A program made the translations under genes and the position numbers. DNA of 64,000 bases from Adiantum capillus-veneris (Eukaryota > Streptophyta > Polypodiopsida > Polypodiales > Pteridaceae): positions 31,784,446 through 31,848,445 of the forward strand of contig CM043969.1 in NCBI GenBank assembly GCA_014529385.2. The letters are read 5' to 3'. The notes beneath the pieces are model-generated. The model did no database searches and had not been told where the DNA came from. It saw only the letters and a program-made list of their open reading frames with translations. Each line of letters opens with the position of its first letter. Positions within the stretch are counted from its first letter, which is position 1. Below are positions 1 through 13,274 of this stretch, piece after piece.

Positions 1-3000
1 CAAAGCATCAATTTGTGAGCCCTCTATATAGAAGATATCCTGTTTGTAACTTCATCTTTTGTAGTGAGCACATGAAGGCGCTTAGCCAACCAGCCACAAA
101 ATACATAGGCTTCTTTCCTACATGTCAACCCAGTTAGGGGATGTGGAAACTTTTTCTTATGCTGAAGCACAGACAATCGACCTTTAGAACCTGCACCCCT
201 CCTGAGTTGGCAAGCCACTGCCTTGTCTAACTTTCATCACATGAAGATCCTACCACATCTCTATCCAATTGGCCCAATTTGTACCATTACTACTTGGACA
301 ACCTTGTGTATGTGCTCAGTATTAAGACTAATTACTCCAATTAATAGGTTGGTAGCCCCCCACCTCACCAGTTGAGACGTGAAGTACCCCTCATGTGCTA
401 AGGCTATTGCTTTTATGAGTGGGTTTTCCTTTTGGGGACTTCTCTCTATGCTAACAAATGGCACATCATCGCATCCTCTCTTTCCACTCACCAGATGCTG
501 AGTTTCTCACACTAGCAAGGCTTTCCACTTTTGTCTTGCAAGATAGTAGTAATGTAGGTTGTAGATGTTTTGCATATAATGTTTGTGAGAGAAAAAATGA
601 CGTGGACATGCATGTTTAAGATTGTTATAGTCTTAGAAGTATTATTATATAGTGACTTAGGAATCTATTCTATATATTAGTATATATATTCTATATTCTA
701 TATCTATATATTAAGAAAAGAGGACTTCTCTCCACATGCCTACTTGTGCATGCAACAACCACTGTGCAGAAGTCCTCCGTCACCAGCCAGCCAACCCGCA
801 TGCACAAGCCACATCAACATACCACACATTTTATTTTGGAACCAAATGGCTTCATCAACTTCTTCCAACATCTTGAGAAGGTTGGCTTGGTCTTGGTGGT
901 TAGCCACAACTTGATGGGAGGGTGCCCTTTCCAGAATAGGCATTGGGTGTCTACTTGCAACTCAAAAAGAGGAGGAGCCCTCTTCCTCCTCTCTTCCACC
1001 CTACCTGATCCTAAAATTGAGAGAAATTCTCTCTCCCATCTCTTCATCTATCAAATCGATAGCAGCCTTGGCTTAGGCCCCTATCACATATGATCGTCGG
1101 TCATGTGTGAGATGGCACACGTTCTCCACAGCACCCAAGTAGGCTACACATTGAGTGTCCCGTGTTGTCTACAAATACTGTCACACAAGGTGAAATAAGA
1201 GAAGCATTGCATACGGAGTTGCTCCAATTAGCTTCTAGAGTACGTCAGTTGGGCAAGATAGGGTGGGGGTGACCCCTCGGACACAAAAGGAGAGGCATCG
1301 GCCATGATTTAGACATCCATGTTTTCTTGAATCATCAGCGTGACCATCACTCTATGTGGCAATGTCAAAACAAGGCAATTGAGCTGATTGGACTAGCTCA
1401 TCCTACATCACATCCATCCGATCAAGTGTGACATGGGCCTTACTCCCTTCAAGCCTCACTGACATTTTGTATTCCCTCAAGGCTTGATCTCACTCTATGT
1501 TAAGTCCTTCATATATCACTTTGCCGCTAGGTGACCATATAGCCATTGCTTGTTTGCAAGCACACTTGTAAGACTATACATTGAGAGTCATATACTAATT
1601 GCAGGCCATCAATCGCTACCCCTACCCATGCCAAGTGTTGTGGCCAGTAGTGCCTAATTAGAGTTGTGAATGTTAAGTACGCGTCCTTCACCTGTGGGCT
1701 TGTGGGGTCACCAATTGACCTGTGATGGTGAGCAACTTGAACTTATATCTCGCCCCCACCTCCAATCCTCCCATGCCCTCTCAAAGCTACCATACTCTTG
1801 GTCTTAAACTTACTCGCATTTTCTCTACTCTTCAATCTGTTCAAGGAAATATCCTCCCCCATTGCCATCTGATTGAACATCGGAGGACTCACCACAAGAG
1901 CAACAAATTGAAAGGAGTGAATAACAAGGTGGTGGCTTAGATTCTAAGCAAGGTGACTTTGAGCGACACTTAGAATCATGTACATCGAGTCCATCACAAT
2001 ATTTGAGGTCTAGGGGCTCGATACACAGCACCTCCAAGGAAACTAGATAGAGCATGCGCAGCCAATCTTCTTTAGATCATCGTGGAAGACCTTTTGATAT
2101 GCTCAGTTCCTTTCCACACGGTAAGAAATACAAGTAGAAAACAATGCATGATGTGTTCAAAATGATTTCCAAAAACTGATTATGTTTTTCATGTAACGGA
2201 GTCAAATACACTTGGATGCAAACATGGAAGAAATTGGGGTTGCTACAGTGGTTCCCCTACATTTGGCGGTGCTCACAAATGTAGATTTATGGAGAGTGAT
2301 TCTCAACCCAAAAAGAAGCCTTGAGTGAGTTTATGGTGGATAAGTATCTATTTTTTAAACCTAAATCTTTGACACTTATTGCATTGTAGCAGCCTACAAG
2401 TGATTCAACGTTTTGTAGGCTCCCTCACTCACACCAGCCAAACGAACCCACCTCAGAGGGGTGTACCTTGAGTCGGTGGACTTAATGACACATAGGAAAC
2501 AAAGCAATGGTGTTGGCGAATTCCATGTTGAAACGTATTATGTACAGAGCTCATGGAGAGTTTAATCAACCTAGCAGCATAGTTTTTGTTGTTCGATGGC
2601 GCAATTGTGGTCGCATGTCAACCATATCATTTTCAGTCATCCCCCACGAGGCTCGTGAGTGCAACTTTCACCATATCCATACCATTTTCCTTTGGATGTT
2701 CTCATGCACATACGTTGTTATCGACAATTTCATAGATTCAGTAAGCCCTAAACCATTCCTCTATATGTCTGACGATTGTTATATTTTTGTTACTGTTGTA
2801 ACTGTAAACCATATTTCAAGCTTAGATTTGGGTGCTAGCCATGTGGATATGTGGGCTCCTAGTGGTTCCATTCTACAATTGTCATGCTAAAGATGTTGTA
2901 GCCGACAGTGATGGTTTGGATGCTAATAATGATATGGCCCGAGAACCATTCCGAGAGGCACCATAGACTCTCAACCATTGAAGATCAACCTTTCAGCATG

Positions 3001-4900
3001 TGGTTCTTAGCCTGGTAAGTCATGAATCAATTCAAGTTACAAACTATAACTCTCATTGTAGTGTATGTGTGCTTTTTCATGTGGCTTTCAAGTAAATTCA
3101 CGAGGGTTGGTAATGCATTCTTGGAATGTCTTACTGGATGTGATGTCTTGGCACGAGAGTTTGAAATTCTATAACAACATTGCATCAACATCAAGCGAGA
3201 GTGCACTGTGTTCAAGGCACATGTGCTATCACAACAACAACTTTCAAGTGGGCTAGGGTCAACTTTGCATTTTGGCAATGTTTCATGATCCATGGAAACA
3301 CAACCACCCACATTGCACCCATCATGCCCCCATGATCCCATGATGCCATTCAATCCACCCAAAGGTACACATATATCTATAGTGCCTTGTTGGTCATAGT
3401 ATGGTCCATTGCTCCACATGCCACTCTTTTCTTCACTATCCATGGGGCCTCTATGAGAACCTGTCTAGATAGCAAAGATGCCACTTGTACCATGATTTAT
3501 AATGTACTTTTTATGATCTCATTTTATAGAGCATGTGGAATCAGATGAGAATGACATCATATTCTAGTTATCATATACATCGGGACAAAACCATATAATG
3601 AGGATGAAATATGCCTTCATCTTCAAAGTCTCTAAATGTAGCAAAGCTAAACCTTTTTAGGAAAAAAATAGAATTCTAACTTGCATCCATATAGACAAGA
3701 CACTAGATTTTGTTAGAATTGGCTACGCATAATAGATGTCAAAGAGCCTATCAATTGTTATCCATGTCATAATTAAAAATTGCTAGACAAGCTACAATCC
3801 TATTTGTGCAATAGTATTTGAAGTAAAAAGATGATCATTCTTATGCTTAGAAAACATCCTTTTTTTTTGAAGCTTATTCCAAATTACTTTCATCTTTGAA
3901 AAGTCCATCTAGGAATCTCAATAGGCCCAATAAAAACCAATGTTTGTTCAAATAAATAGTGCCACCAAATAATGGTGGGTTTCCTTCCTAGGAATACTCC
4001 TAGGATTCCTCTTAATTGGTGCACCTATATGGCATCTTTGATTAACGAATTTTTTGGATAGGAACATCCAAGTAATTAGTGTTTTAAGCTTGTTAATTCA
4101 TTACTAAGTTTCCAAGCAAGCAATCCCATACTTATTACTTCAAAACTTAGTAGATATTCTTAAATCATCATTTATGGGATATCATTTAAGGTCAAACAAA
4201 TTCACATTCTAGTAAAATGTGACAAAAATAAATCAGTAAGATCCACATGTTATCCAACAAACCTTATGAGTATCTCTAAGCCATGTGCTAAGGACAAACT
4301 CTTTTTCCCAAGAGGAAGTCAAAAACAAGCTTAGCTCCAGCTTAGGTCTAAATAGACCAGGTTAGCAACATAAGCCAATATGAAAAATTAGGGTGGCAAG
4401 GAACTATGTGGTTTTTGAGTACTTCAAAAACATAACCATATTTTGGTGCTACTAACATTCCAAGCTACTTTAGAGGAAAGAACACAACACTATAATGTTT
4501 ACGAAAAAGGATATACTAGATCATATCCTATCTAATATCTAATAACAATAGAAAAATGTGAAGAGGTTCCTAGTCAAAAGGAACCCTCAAGGCAATTGGG
4601 AAAATCCTTTGCTCTAGATGCCAAGTACAATAGCCATCAGAAAGCACCAGGCAAGAGCAATATTCCCACCATCAGACCAATAGAACGATGCTACTACCAA
4701 TCCCCAAAAATTATTGCTATACATGTAGTGTCCATGAAAAATGTTTATGACTGAAAGCAGTGTTTGGTGGTACAAAAATTGTACCCATTTGGTTGTTTTC
4801 CACTTTGGTAGTTGTAGGGTTCTTGGAGGAGGGAACTTGCATTTGGACTTTTTAAAGGTTACATTTTAAAAGGTACAATTCAAAGATTATAAGATCGAGT
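1..4900. other. No supported gene; anonymous repeat-poor DNA
   Basis: I read both strands and found only short open frames without recognisable motifs, splice structure or family resemblance. There is a small TATATTC-rich stretch near 660-715. Three open frames (746-1093 +, 2507-2890 + and 3027-3443 -) exceed 110 codons, but they overlap frames on the other strand and their composition looks like chance. Old degraded transposon sequence cannot be excluded. Confidence 0.5.
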
Positions 4901-4904
4901 GCAA

Positions 4905-7900
4905 TCATGGTTTACCGAGGTATATTACGTGATCGTGGTCACACGTTTGGGACTAATTTGAATTCTCTCCCCCTACCGTGTGCGAGAGCACTTTGCATGT
5001 TGTTCACAAACACTTTTGCCATAGCTCCCCTTGTAACCTTTCCTTCCTCCATTTCCCTCTGTCAACATGAGGACACCAACCCGCAAATGTGCACCTAGAG
5101 CCACACCCAAAGCTACTGAAGAGAAGCAGTCTAGGATGAAGGGGAGTTCATTCAAAACTCCTAGTAGTAGTTGCAATTAGCCTCATACCAGCAAGAACAA
5201 GTGTCATAGCAACAATGGTACTACAGCTCCCAAAGAGAGGCAAAACATTCATCAATCAGAGATGACAGTGAGCATGGGAAAATCCTCTGTTGCACAAGTG
5301 AACAAATCCACAACAAAGAAGAGGGTAAGTACTGTTACTTTACATGATTTACAATGTACCATTTGGTTTGGTTGCATGTTAATTAAGGTATTGTAAGACA
5401 TTATCTGCATGTTGGTTGGATGAATATGGTTGCATGTTAAGTACTTTATACATTTGGCACTATAGTGGCATGTCTAATTGTTTCCTCTTGCTGTATTTTA
5501 TGAAAAAACAGAATGGATGAGCACCCAATACTCGACAAATTCTGTTATACTATAGAAGAATTACATGAGGAGTATGGTTTGAGTCTAGAAGGAAAGCTTG
5601 CTAAGGACTTATCTGACTATGATCTGCTAGATGATCAGTGGCTTACTATTTTCCAACATCGGTATTAGAAGAATGGAGCCTTCTTTCATTGATGATTGAA
5701 CAATTCTTTTTCATAAGGTGTACCAGGGTTCCCCATCATGTGTGGAGATTACTGCTAAGTTTGCTAGGTGCTATGATTTTGAGAAGTGCCATGCTGCTAA
5801 AAATCACCCAGCAAGACATAAATTGCATGTGCAAGGTTTGGGGAGAGTGTGCTAGGCATGTGCAGTAGTAAACTTGGAGGATTGGAGAGGAAGGTGGAAA
5901 ATTGGAAGAGGGATAATGGAGCATTTCATTGTGGGCTATTAGGGTCCAACAAGAAGAGGCAGTACACACAGGGTGCCAGCAATATGTGTACTATTGAAGA
6001 GGATAAAGTTTTGCAGTTTGAAACAGTGGCAGAAGATTACATTTTTGATTTGGATGCCATTGTTTGCGGAGTTTGGACAAGCTCTATGCAGAAGTTGAAT
6101 AGGTTATCTGAGTTGAGAGAAAGTCTCCAACAAAAGAAAGAGAGTTTACTGAGGTTTTAGGGCTCAAATGTTGTCACAAAGAAAATTAAGGAGGATATTC
6201 TTTTGTTTGAGCAAGGCCTAGATGAACTACATCGGCAAGTTCCTTGTGACATTGATGAGATAAAAGATGTGGAAGCTGATCTAAATGCATCAAAACGCAT
6301 GTTACATTGACTCGAAGGCACTGTGGAGATGAAGAATCTTGCGCTAGAAATAGAAATTGAACATGTATTTTTTCATATGGTACCTCTTGTTGTTCAATTG
6401 TGCTTGTATGTAGTGCCATATTCTTGCATGTAGTTGTATGCACTTGTATGTAGTGCCATATTCTTGATAGGAACTTTTGCTACTTGTCCTGGTTTGTATC
6501 TCATACTAATTGTACAATGTCATGAAAAAACTTGGGTACTATTTGAACTGTTTTCGTATATAGCTAGTTCTTTAACTGTCCTTTGGTACATCCTGAATAT
6601 TTCTTATGCACATTTGGTACATCTTGTAGGAGCATTTGGTACTTCTTGTAGGAACATTTGGTACTTAACATTTGGTGGTTTTTGTTGGAACATAATATTT
6701 ATATCTGTGTATTGAGATGTACATATTAGGTGCTTTTAAGTACCTTGGTTTGACCATGAGTACTTTCATTTGGTACTTTGAAAAATTCAATATTTTTGGG
6801 TACTTTGGAGTCCTTTTGGTACTTTCTGTAGGAACATCATATGTATATCTATGTGCTATGAATCATGATGTACATATTACTTCTTTAAGTACCATGTTTT
6901 GACCTGAGGTACTTTACTTTTGGTACTTCAATATTTTTGAGAACTTTGAAGACCTCATTTTGTACTTTTTGGTACTTTAGATTTTTACTATTGTGCTTTG
7001 GGTACATAGCATTTGGTAGTTTTATATTATGAAACTTTTCATACTAAGTATTTGGTACTATTTGTTGTTTGGTACTTAGCATTTGGTACTAGTTACTGCG
7101 TACTAGACTGTTGTGCTCTGGTAGGAGCATGATATACTTAACAAGTACTTTAGGTATTGTCTCCTAGTTTTGCTACTTACCATATTGGTTATTGTTTTCT
7201 ATTTGGTACTATTCACTGCTTATTAGATTATTGTCCTTTGGTAGTAGTTGGTCCTTTAGGTACTCTAAAAATTTGGTACAGTTTACTATTTGTTACATTT
7301 GGTACTGTGTGCTATTTAGTACTAGGAACTGTCATGACATTTACATTTGCTACTATGTACTTTTCTCTAGGACATTACTTTGGTAATATTCAGTTTCATG
7401 ACATTTCCATATGTGACCTGCAGAGGGAATGTGATGTCCTCGAGATTGAATGTGAAGAGGCTCAAATCCAGAGTGAATTTGTTAGAATGATGATTGCAGA
7501 AATCAAAGAAGAAAGAAGATTCACATTATTTCCAAGGCCCAATATCAAGGATGAAGACAACACAATCTATGCTTAAGGATCTTGTGTTGCTTGTGGGGAG
7601 TGCTTGGGCTCTGCCCATGCGGTTGCTTCTTTTATTTTGGCCTGCAGGCACCAGTACCACCCTCTCTGTTTCACTGCCACTCTAATGAAAGAAGACATTT
7701 GTGCAAAAGTTTGATGCAATGAGCGCATCTCTAAAGTGGCCAAGACTTGGGCTCACAAGGGACATGTTCAGAAGAGTAAGCAACTGTCCTACTTCTTTTT
7801 TAGAACACAATTCTGGTTTTTCTTATCGTAAAATGTCTTTTTGTTGCTGAACTATGTCGAATATGAGGTCAAAGAGGAGTATACAGACAATTATGTTGCA

Positions 7901-8515
7901 GACAAGCACTCCAAGCATGGACATATGTTTGATGAGGAAATGATAGATGGTGGTAAGTTCTGTAATGTGGAGATGCACGAGGCAGCTACACGCACATTTC
8001 AAGGAATGTCTAATGAAGTGCAATCAGACAAGCTAGATGAAGACAAGGACACCACCACAGGGGCCCATGAGGGAGTAAATGCCCGCAAGGAAGAGCCTGA
8101 CCATGAGGTGCTACCAAACCAGTAGGATGTAGACAAGGACCATTAGGATATAGACAAGGACTAGCAGATTGGAGACAAGGACCAACAAGATGAAAGCAAG
8201 GACCAGAAGGGGGAAGTAGATGATGACAAGTCGCTATCAAAGAAGAAGGATGGAGACAAGGATCCCATTATAGAGGACCCAAATTTGGACACTGGTGGGA
8301 AGAAAGTGTTAAAGGAAGAGGACCCAAAGGTGGATGATACTGGTGTGAGTAAGGAGCTACTTGAGGAATGCTTACCTCTTGATGATGCAGTGCACAAGGC
8401 TCAATTTTTGGGAGACAAGGACCCCCCTTTAGGGGTTGATGTTAATGAGCATACAACAAGAGATGATGATGCTCCTCTAGCAGATATAGTTTGTATAAAA
8501 AATAATCTCTCTTGA
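4905..8515 (+). pseudogene. Upstream exons of a broken gene: lysine-rich, coiled-coil and acidic DKD-repeat segments
   Basis: Coding-like blocks on one strand are separated by intron-like DNA. A basic Lys/Ser/Thr-rich block lies at about 5060-5325 and is followed by GTAAGT. A charged, probably coiled-coil block lies at 5510-6350, with stops at about 5667 and 6160. A Glu-rich block is at 7420-7576. An acidic block with repeated D-K-D units (DVDKD, GDKD, DESKD) is at 7840-8515, with stops near 8125-8165. I do not recognise the N-terminal parts. Position and strand suggest they belong to the same ancestral gene as the HAD domain that follows. Several stops and frame changes make it a pseudogene as it stands. 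The exon chain is inferred, not proven. Confidence 0.4.
6480..7420. repeat. TTGGTAC-word-rich intron-like region
   Basis: The heptamer TTGGTAC, usually as TTTGGTACT, occurs more than a dozen times in about 900 bases at irregular spacing. Near matches such as GGGTACTTT and AAGTACC are also present. It is neither a tandem satellite nor a coding repeat. The same word reappears at 9680-10250. Confidence 0.7.
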
Positions 8516-8683
8516 ATGCGTGTGCCTAAGAGCCGTGCGTGCAAGATGTAATGCATGTCTTGTGCCACATTGTATTACCGACCTTATTTCAGCCATTTGT
8601 TTTGAGCCAAATATGCCTATTACTTTCTAGTGTTTAATGAGAAATTATATGTTTTTTATCTTTTTTGCATATTATTGTTTGTT

Positions 8684-9490
8684 AGGGTTCAAAGCTCGGT
8701 GGTTAGATGAGCCTACTGTTATAGAGCGTAATGCTCCAAATGATCTTCTTGCATGGGTAGACTAATTATTCTTGATGTCAATGGGGTGGTCATGAAGAGT
8801 TGGTCTAGATTACCAAAAGATGAATGGGAACTCAAGCAAGAGTTACAAGGAATACGTGTCAATAAATTATGTTTTTGTAAGTTGAGGCCAGGTGCCCAAG
8901 ATTTCTTGGAAGTAGTGGCAGCTCGAGCAAGCCTTATGATTTGGAGTTGTTGCATGAAGCCTAAGCTGATGCAAATCTTGAATACTTGCTTCTCAAAAGT
9001 TATGAAGAACCCAAAATTCATAAAAGGTAATGTAACTTGGAGTAAGTCAGTAATAAGCTGATGTGAAGCCTTGTTTTGATTAAGTCTTATATGATTTCTT
9101 TTGTATGAGGAGACATATTTTCTGAGGAGGATTGTGAGATTTGGCGGGATAGTTTTAAATGTGTTCCGTACGTTGACGAAAAATTCTAGCAAAAGCCTAT
9201 TTTCGTGAAGAGGTTGTGAACAGTGTGGGAAAAACACCCACAATTCAACACTAGCAACACGATCCTTCTTGAAGACACCTGCTACAAGTCTTTGAAGAGT
9301 GGTTATGACAGTTGCTTGCCGATCCGTTCTTTTGAGCCGAGAGTGGAGCCCGAGTGTTCCTCGTATCTCGATGACATAGTAGAGCCTTGGTTAGTTGAGT
9401 GGATCATACATCCTTGCTTACTGTAGGAAACACCTATTGTTTGATGTTGAAGATGATTTGTCCCCACTCGTTGTTGATTTTTTTGTAGAG
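8684..9490 (+). pseudogene. FCP1/SCP-like HAD phosphatase domain, broken (copy A)
   Basis: The domain lies in two exons. The first has HAD motif I as LDVNGVV at about 8770, then RPGAQDFLEVV and LMIWSCC, which match the FCP1-homology core (R-P, then W-S). The second exon (about 9110-9426) has a FSEEDC segment, KPIFVKRL, and TILLEDTCYKS, corresponding to the family's 'ILVDD' motif. FCP1-like enzymes dephosphorylate serines or threonines, classically in the RNA polymerase II tail. Here the second Asp of DxDGT is Asn (DVNG), as in a divergent plant subgroup, so activity is doubtful. A frame change precedes motif I and two stops lie in exon 2 (near 9187 and 9217). It has a paralogue at 21360-21980. 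Confidence 0.7.
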
Positions 9491-9639
9491 ATGGAAGTCT
9501 ATTCGTATCGGTTTGACCCCCCAAATATATAATGTATCCCAATTGGCTACTAACATACACAACATTGTCACTACTTTGACCTATAGACTAATGTTCAATA
9601 TTCAACTATTAATATTACTACCATTTATGGTAATTTTGT

Positions 9640-10250
9640 TATTTCCAACTACTTGCAATGTGTATTTTAACTTCAATTTGGTCTTCTTTGGTACTATTTT
9701 GGTACTATGCATGTCAGGCACTACAACATTTGGTTATGTAACTATTTGGTACTGTACAATAGCAATATACAGAACCAATTTTGGTACTTCATAGTACCAA
9801 TTTGGTAATGTGGACATTAGCCATCAAGAGAGGATGCACTAAAATATTATACAGGTGGGTTATAGTTGGTGTAGTACTAGTTTTGGTACTTGGTACTATT
9901 AATCTTTGGTACTGTAACATTTGGTTCAGTAACTGTTTGGATTGTACAATACCAATTTTTGTACTATACAGTGCCATGTTTGAAACTATACATTAGGCAA
10001 TGAAAAGAACATGGTTGGTTTTTTGGTAATTATTCTAAGTTATTGGGATAGGGTGATTAACCCAAGTTTTCTTTGGTACCTGCTATCAGAACAGAAGAAT
10101 AGAAAGAGAGGAAACTCAAGAGAGAAACAAAAAGACATTAGGCTATCAAAAAAAGTACAAGGTTGAATTTTTGGTACTTAACTCAAGTACTGTGAGAGTT
10201 TTGTAACAAAAATCTATTGGTACTTTTTGCCTCTGTGTTTGGTATTGTTT
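9640..10250. repeat. Second TTGGTAC-rich tract
   Basis: About ten copies of TTGGTAC or its reverse complement occur in 600 bases between the HAD relic and the minus-strand transposase-like relic. A weaker scatter continues at 11640-11860 (GGTACC, GTACCAAAT, AGTACT). It is the same word as in the upstream intron. Confidence 0.65.
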
Positions 10251-10251
10251 G

Positions 10252-11600
10252 TTACATGATTAGTGCATCTTGATCACTCTCATCATCATAAGGCATGCTA
10301 TTGTATATGTTTTTATAAATTTCAGTAGATAACCTGAATCTATTTTGGAATCCAGGGATAGGAATTATGGGAAATAGTATTGCTCTTACAAGGTGTGAAT
10401 AGATCATAACTAGAGGTCTATGATCTAGAAGGTTGTATGTATCAAAACTGCCTTCAACTTGGCCATAGTACAAGCCTTCAACTACTTCCCCCCTCTAGAA
10501 ATTTTTGTGTGCATGCATCCTTTTGTGCCTTCACTATCTGGTACATCTTTTTGGTGCATTTGATGAGATTCCTTTCTGTGCTGCCTTGACTGCAAAGTTG
10601 TCACCAATTGACAACAATTCACACAAACAGTCAGGGTTCCCTTCATACATGGGGAGGTTAAAGACATTATGCATTGGCAAATTGAAATCAGAAATGTTAT
10701 TTTCCTCGGCATCATCGTCTTCATCACTGTAAGGATCGTCTGATTCTAGTACTGGTTGGACTATCAAATATTTCCATTCTTCTACATGTTGTCTGTTCTT
10801 GCATCTTCTCCATTGCCCACAAATACATGAATCACAAAAACATGAGAGTGTCCAATATCGTAGAGTGCATGGATCATACTGTGAATATCCATTAATGCAA
10901 TGAAATGATCTTAAGCCTGTAATAGGCTGACAATCCCATTGGACATTGCATCACAGATCATCCTTGGAAAGTAGCCAAAAAACTCTTGCTGAAATGTTTC
11001 ATTTAGATAGTTGACTACATCGGCTGCAGACTTCATAGACCCAGCCATCTGGTTTCAACTCCTCATGAGTGAGGGTTCTCTTTATGACTGCCCTTGCTCC
11101 ATTGTGCTGGCCTTTTCCATGTCATGATGCTGAAAAGTTATGCATCATGTATAGACCTGTCAAAATCGATAATACCTAGCCACAAAGTAGAAAGGTCTTC
11201 GTGCTTTCAATTGAGACGCTGCACCATCTGACCACACCCAATGATATCATAAAGTATGGCCTTTCTGTTTCAACCACTTGTCTTGAAGAATAAAACAATG
11301 CTGTACAAATAGAGTGGCAGGCAACATATCATAAGATATGTAAAAATGGAGTGTCTTTTCAACACCACCTCCTGAGTTTCTCACAAAAGTAATGTGAACA
11401 AGTATTGTAACCTGATTGGACCACCAGTGCATGGATTGTATCTCATTTTTGTATTTTAAATCGATAATTCTTGGCAAAGTCGATGACTGAAACAACAACA
11501 TCTGATGGAAACTTGAGTAAGCACTCTTTAAATTGTTGTGCCTGCCACCAAAAAATGTAGTTAATGCTTGATGAAGCTCTTAAGATGAGATGAGAATAGT
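10252..11600 (-). pseudogene. DDE-like transposase relic (DFAxNY / WSDG / HGKG family)
   Basis: Reading the minus strand from about 11590 down, the protein shows DFAKNY, then EIQSMHW, VTILVHITF and LFVQHCF. Next come VWSDGAASQLKARR with FVARY, then HGKGQHNGARAVIKR at about 11050-11100. An acidic stretch DDPYSDEDDDAEE with IGDNFAVKA follows near 10590-10740, then a tail ending near 10252. The order D-F-A-x-N-Y, then S-D-G-x3-Q-[FYL]-K, then H-G-K-G-x2-[DN]-G is one I associate with an unnamed transposase-like family also seen in animals. The two Asp positions fit metal-binding roles (inference). Frame changes (near 11460 and 11110) and several stops show it is inactive. It lies tail-to-tail with the HAD relic. 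Confidence 0.55.
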
Positions 11601-11984
11601 TCAATAAAAGTAGAGCTTCTTATTCGTTGCACTACCAAGTCCAATCACATGAAAAGTGCTATTGAGTACCTAGAGTGGAAGCATAGGACATTATAAGGTA
11701 TAAGAATGGGGTACCTTCATATTAATATAGCTACTATTATACCTTAGGTTGCTACATGTACCAAATGATATACCTTCAACAAGTTACTAGAGATACTGTA
11801 TGAGGTAAAACAAATGGAATACCTTGAAGTACTATAAGTAGAGTACAATACACCTGATAAAATAGAGAGGCACAAAAGACATTAGCAACGGTTTGAATTT
11901 ACCTGAGAGTCATCAAGAAGATGCACTGGATGTTTGACAACACTTTTTCTTCCAATCCTCTTCAGACATGTGTCCTTTTTGTTG

Positions 11985-12800
11985 GGCGAAACTCGAGTCT
12001 TTGAGCTCCAAAAGACGTAAACCAGATCTCTTACTTCACCTGTGACAATGTTACCTTGAGGCAAGTTTCTTTGACAAGCACTCAATGACAAAACTTCCTC
12101 ATCATGAGGGGTAGCATGTATGGTTAAGAAAGCATTGGAAGATTTTGTATCAGTTGTGAAAGATGACAAGTACAAACGTTATGTATGGCTGAAAATTATG
12201 ACACCAAAAAGAGCACCCATTTTTGTAGCCGGTTGCTACATTCCTCATCATGATTCTCCCTTTTATGCTTGCATTGATAGAGATCAGCCATTTTTTGATT
12301 TAGAAGAGGACATTGCTTATTTCAAAGGTGAAGGTGATGTTATTGTATTTGGGGATATGAATGCTCGCACAAAAACATTGCAACATGATACTCAACAATT
12401 TGATATGCCATACATTTCAAGGGAGTTGGAGGAAGTTCACTTGTATGATCGTTTTTCAATGGATGAGAAGGAGCCGGATCACTATGGAAAGCTACTTTTA
12501 CACATGTGTAATAGCACGGGTAGGCTCATTGCCAATGGTGTATCTTTGTGGAGTGGAACCAATGGATTTACATGTAGGAGACATAATGGGGATAGTGTGA
12601 TTGACTATATGCTACTCTCCGAAGCCATCATGTATCACATAAAGAGTTTTATGTTTGGCCAATGGTCCTCGGAATCCGACCATCGCACCTTATGTATTGA
12701 CCTTTCATGTGGAGAAGCAACCAAGCATGATAATCTCAGCCAAAGGAAAGAGAAATTATCACTATGTATGGATTTCAAACGGGCACCAATGTACATTTAA
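11985..12800 (+). pseudogene. LINE endonuclease (EEP/APE-like) domain
   Basis: From about 12105 the frame reads GVACMVKKAL, as in the 'GGVALLV' segment of plant LINE endonucleases. It continues with YVWLKI, a VAGCYIPH strand, and VFGDMNART at about 12340, which is the family's G-D-F/M-N motif. SVIDYML follows at about 12596 and SDHRTLCIDL near 12675, the terminal S-D-H motif with the catalytic His. The enzyme nicks target DNA to prime reverse transcription. The reading ends at TAA 12798-12800, but the same frame continues immediately, so this is a nonsense change inside the polyprotein. The N-terminus upstream of 12100 has stops and frame changes. Confidence 0.75.
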
Positions 12801-13274
12801 ATGGTTGAGCAAAAATTATGGATGAAGAAGCTTCAATATGATGCACCATTGGAAACTAAATGGGAAGCTTTCAAGAAAGTTATTTGCTCTTCTGCTAAAG
12901 AATGCTTTGCTATAAAGCATCTCCATGGTATCAACATAGATAGATCACGCAAAAGGTGGTTTGATAAAGAATGTCAAGATGCTCGAAAGTCCTTGATAAA
13001 GCTTGATGCAACTATGGACAAAGACAACTATCAAAGTCGTTTGCATACATACAAGGCATTGATTCAAAAGAAGAGAAGAAGATGGGAAGTAAAGCAACAA
13101 CTTTTTCAAGTCCAAAAAAAAGGCACATGCATGTGGAAGATTTTGGAGAAACTTGAGGGGCAAGCGGGTTGAGAATTTTGGTAACTTGAATCTTCTGGAT
13201 ATATACACACATTGTAGGCAATTATATGAGCAAGCAAATGCTGAAAATATTCCATTTTATGATTCACTCCATGT
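12801..13274 (+). pseudogene. LINE linker between endonuclease and reverse transcriptase
   Basis: The frame continues directly after the stop at 12800 as a basic, helix-rich segment (KKRRRWEVKQQL, WFDKECQDARKS). This is typical of the connector upstream of LINE reverse transcriptases. It shifts frame near 13150 (ENFGNLNLLDIY) and returns to the original frame by 13275, so two compensating small indels lie in about 120 bases. Confidence 0.7.

Noticed and set aside
746-1093. 115-codon plus-strand frame
   Set aside because: No motif, and overlapped by two open frames on the other strand.
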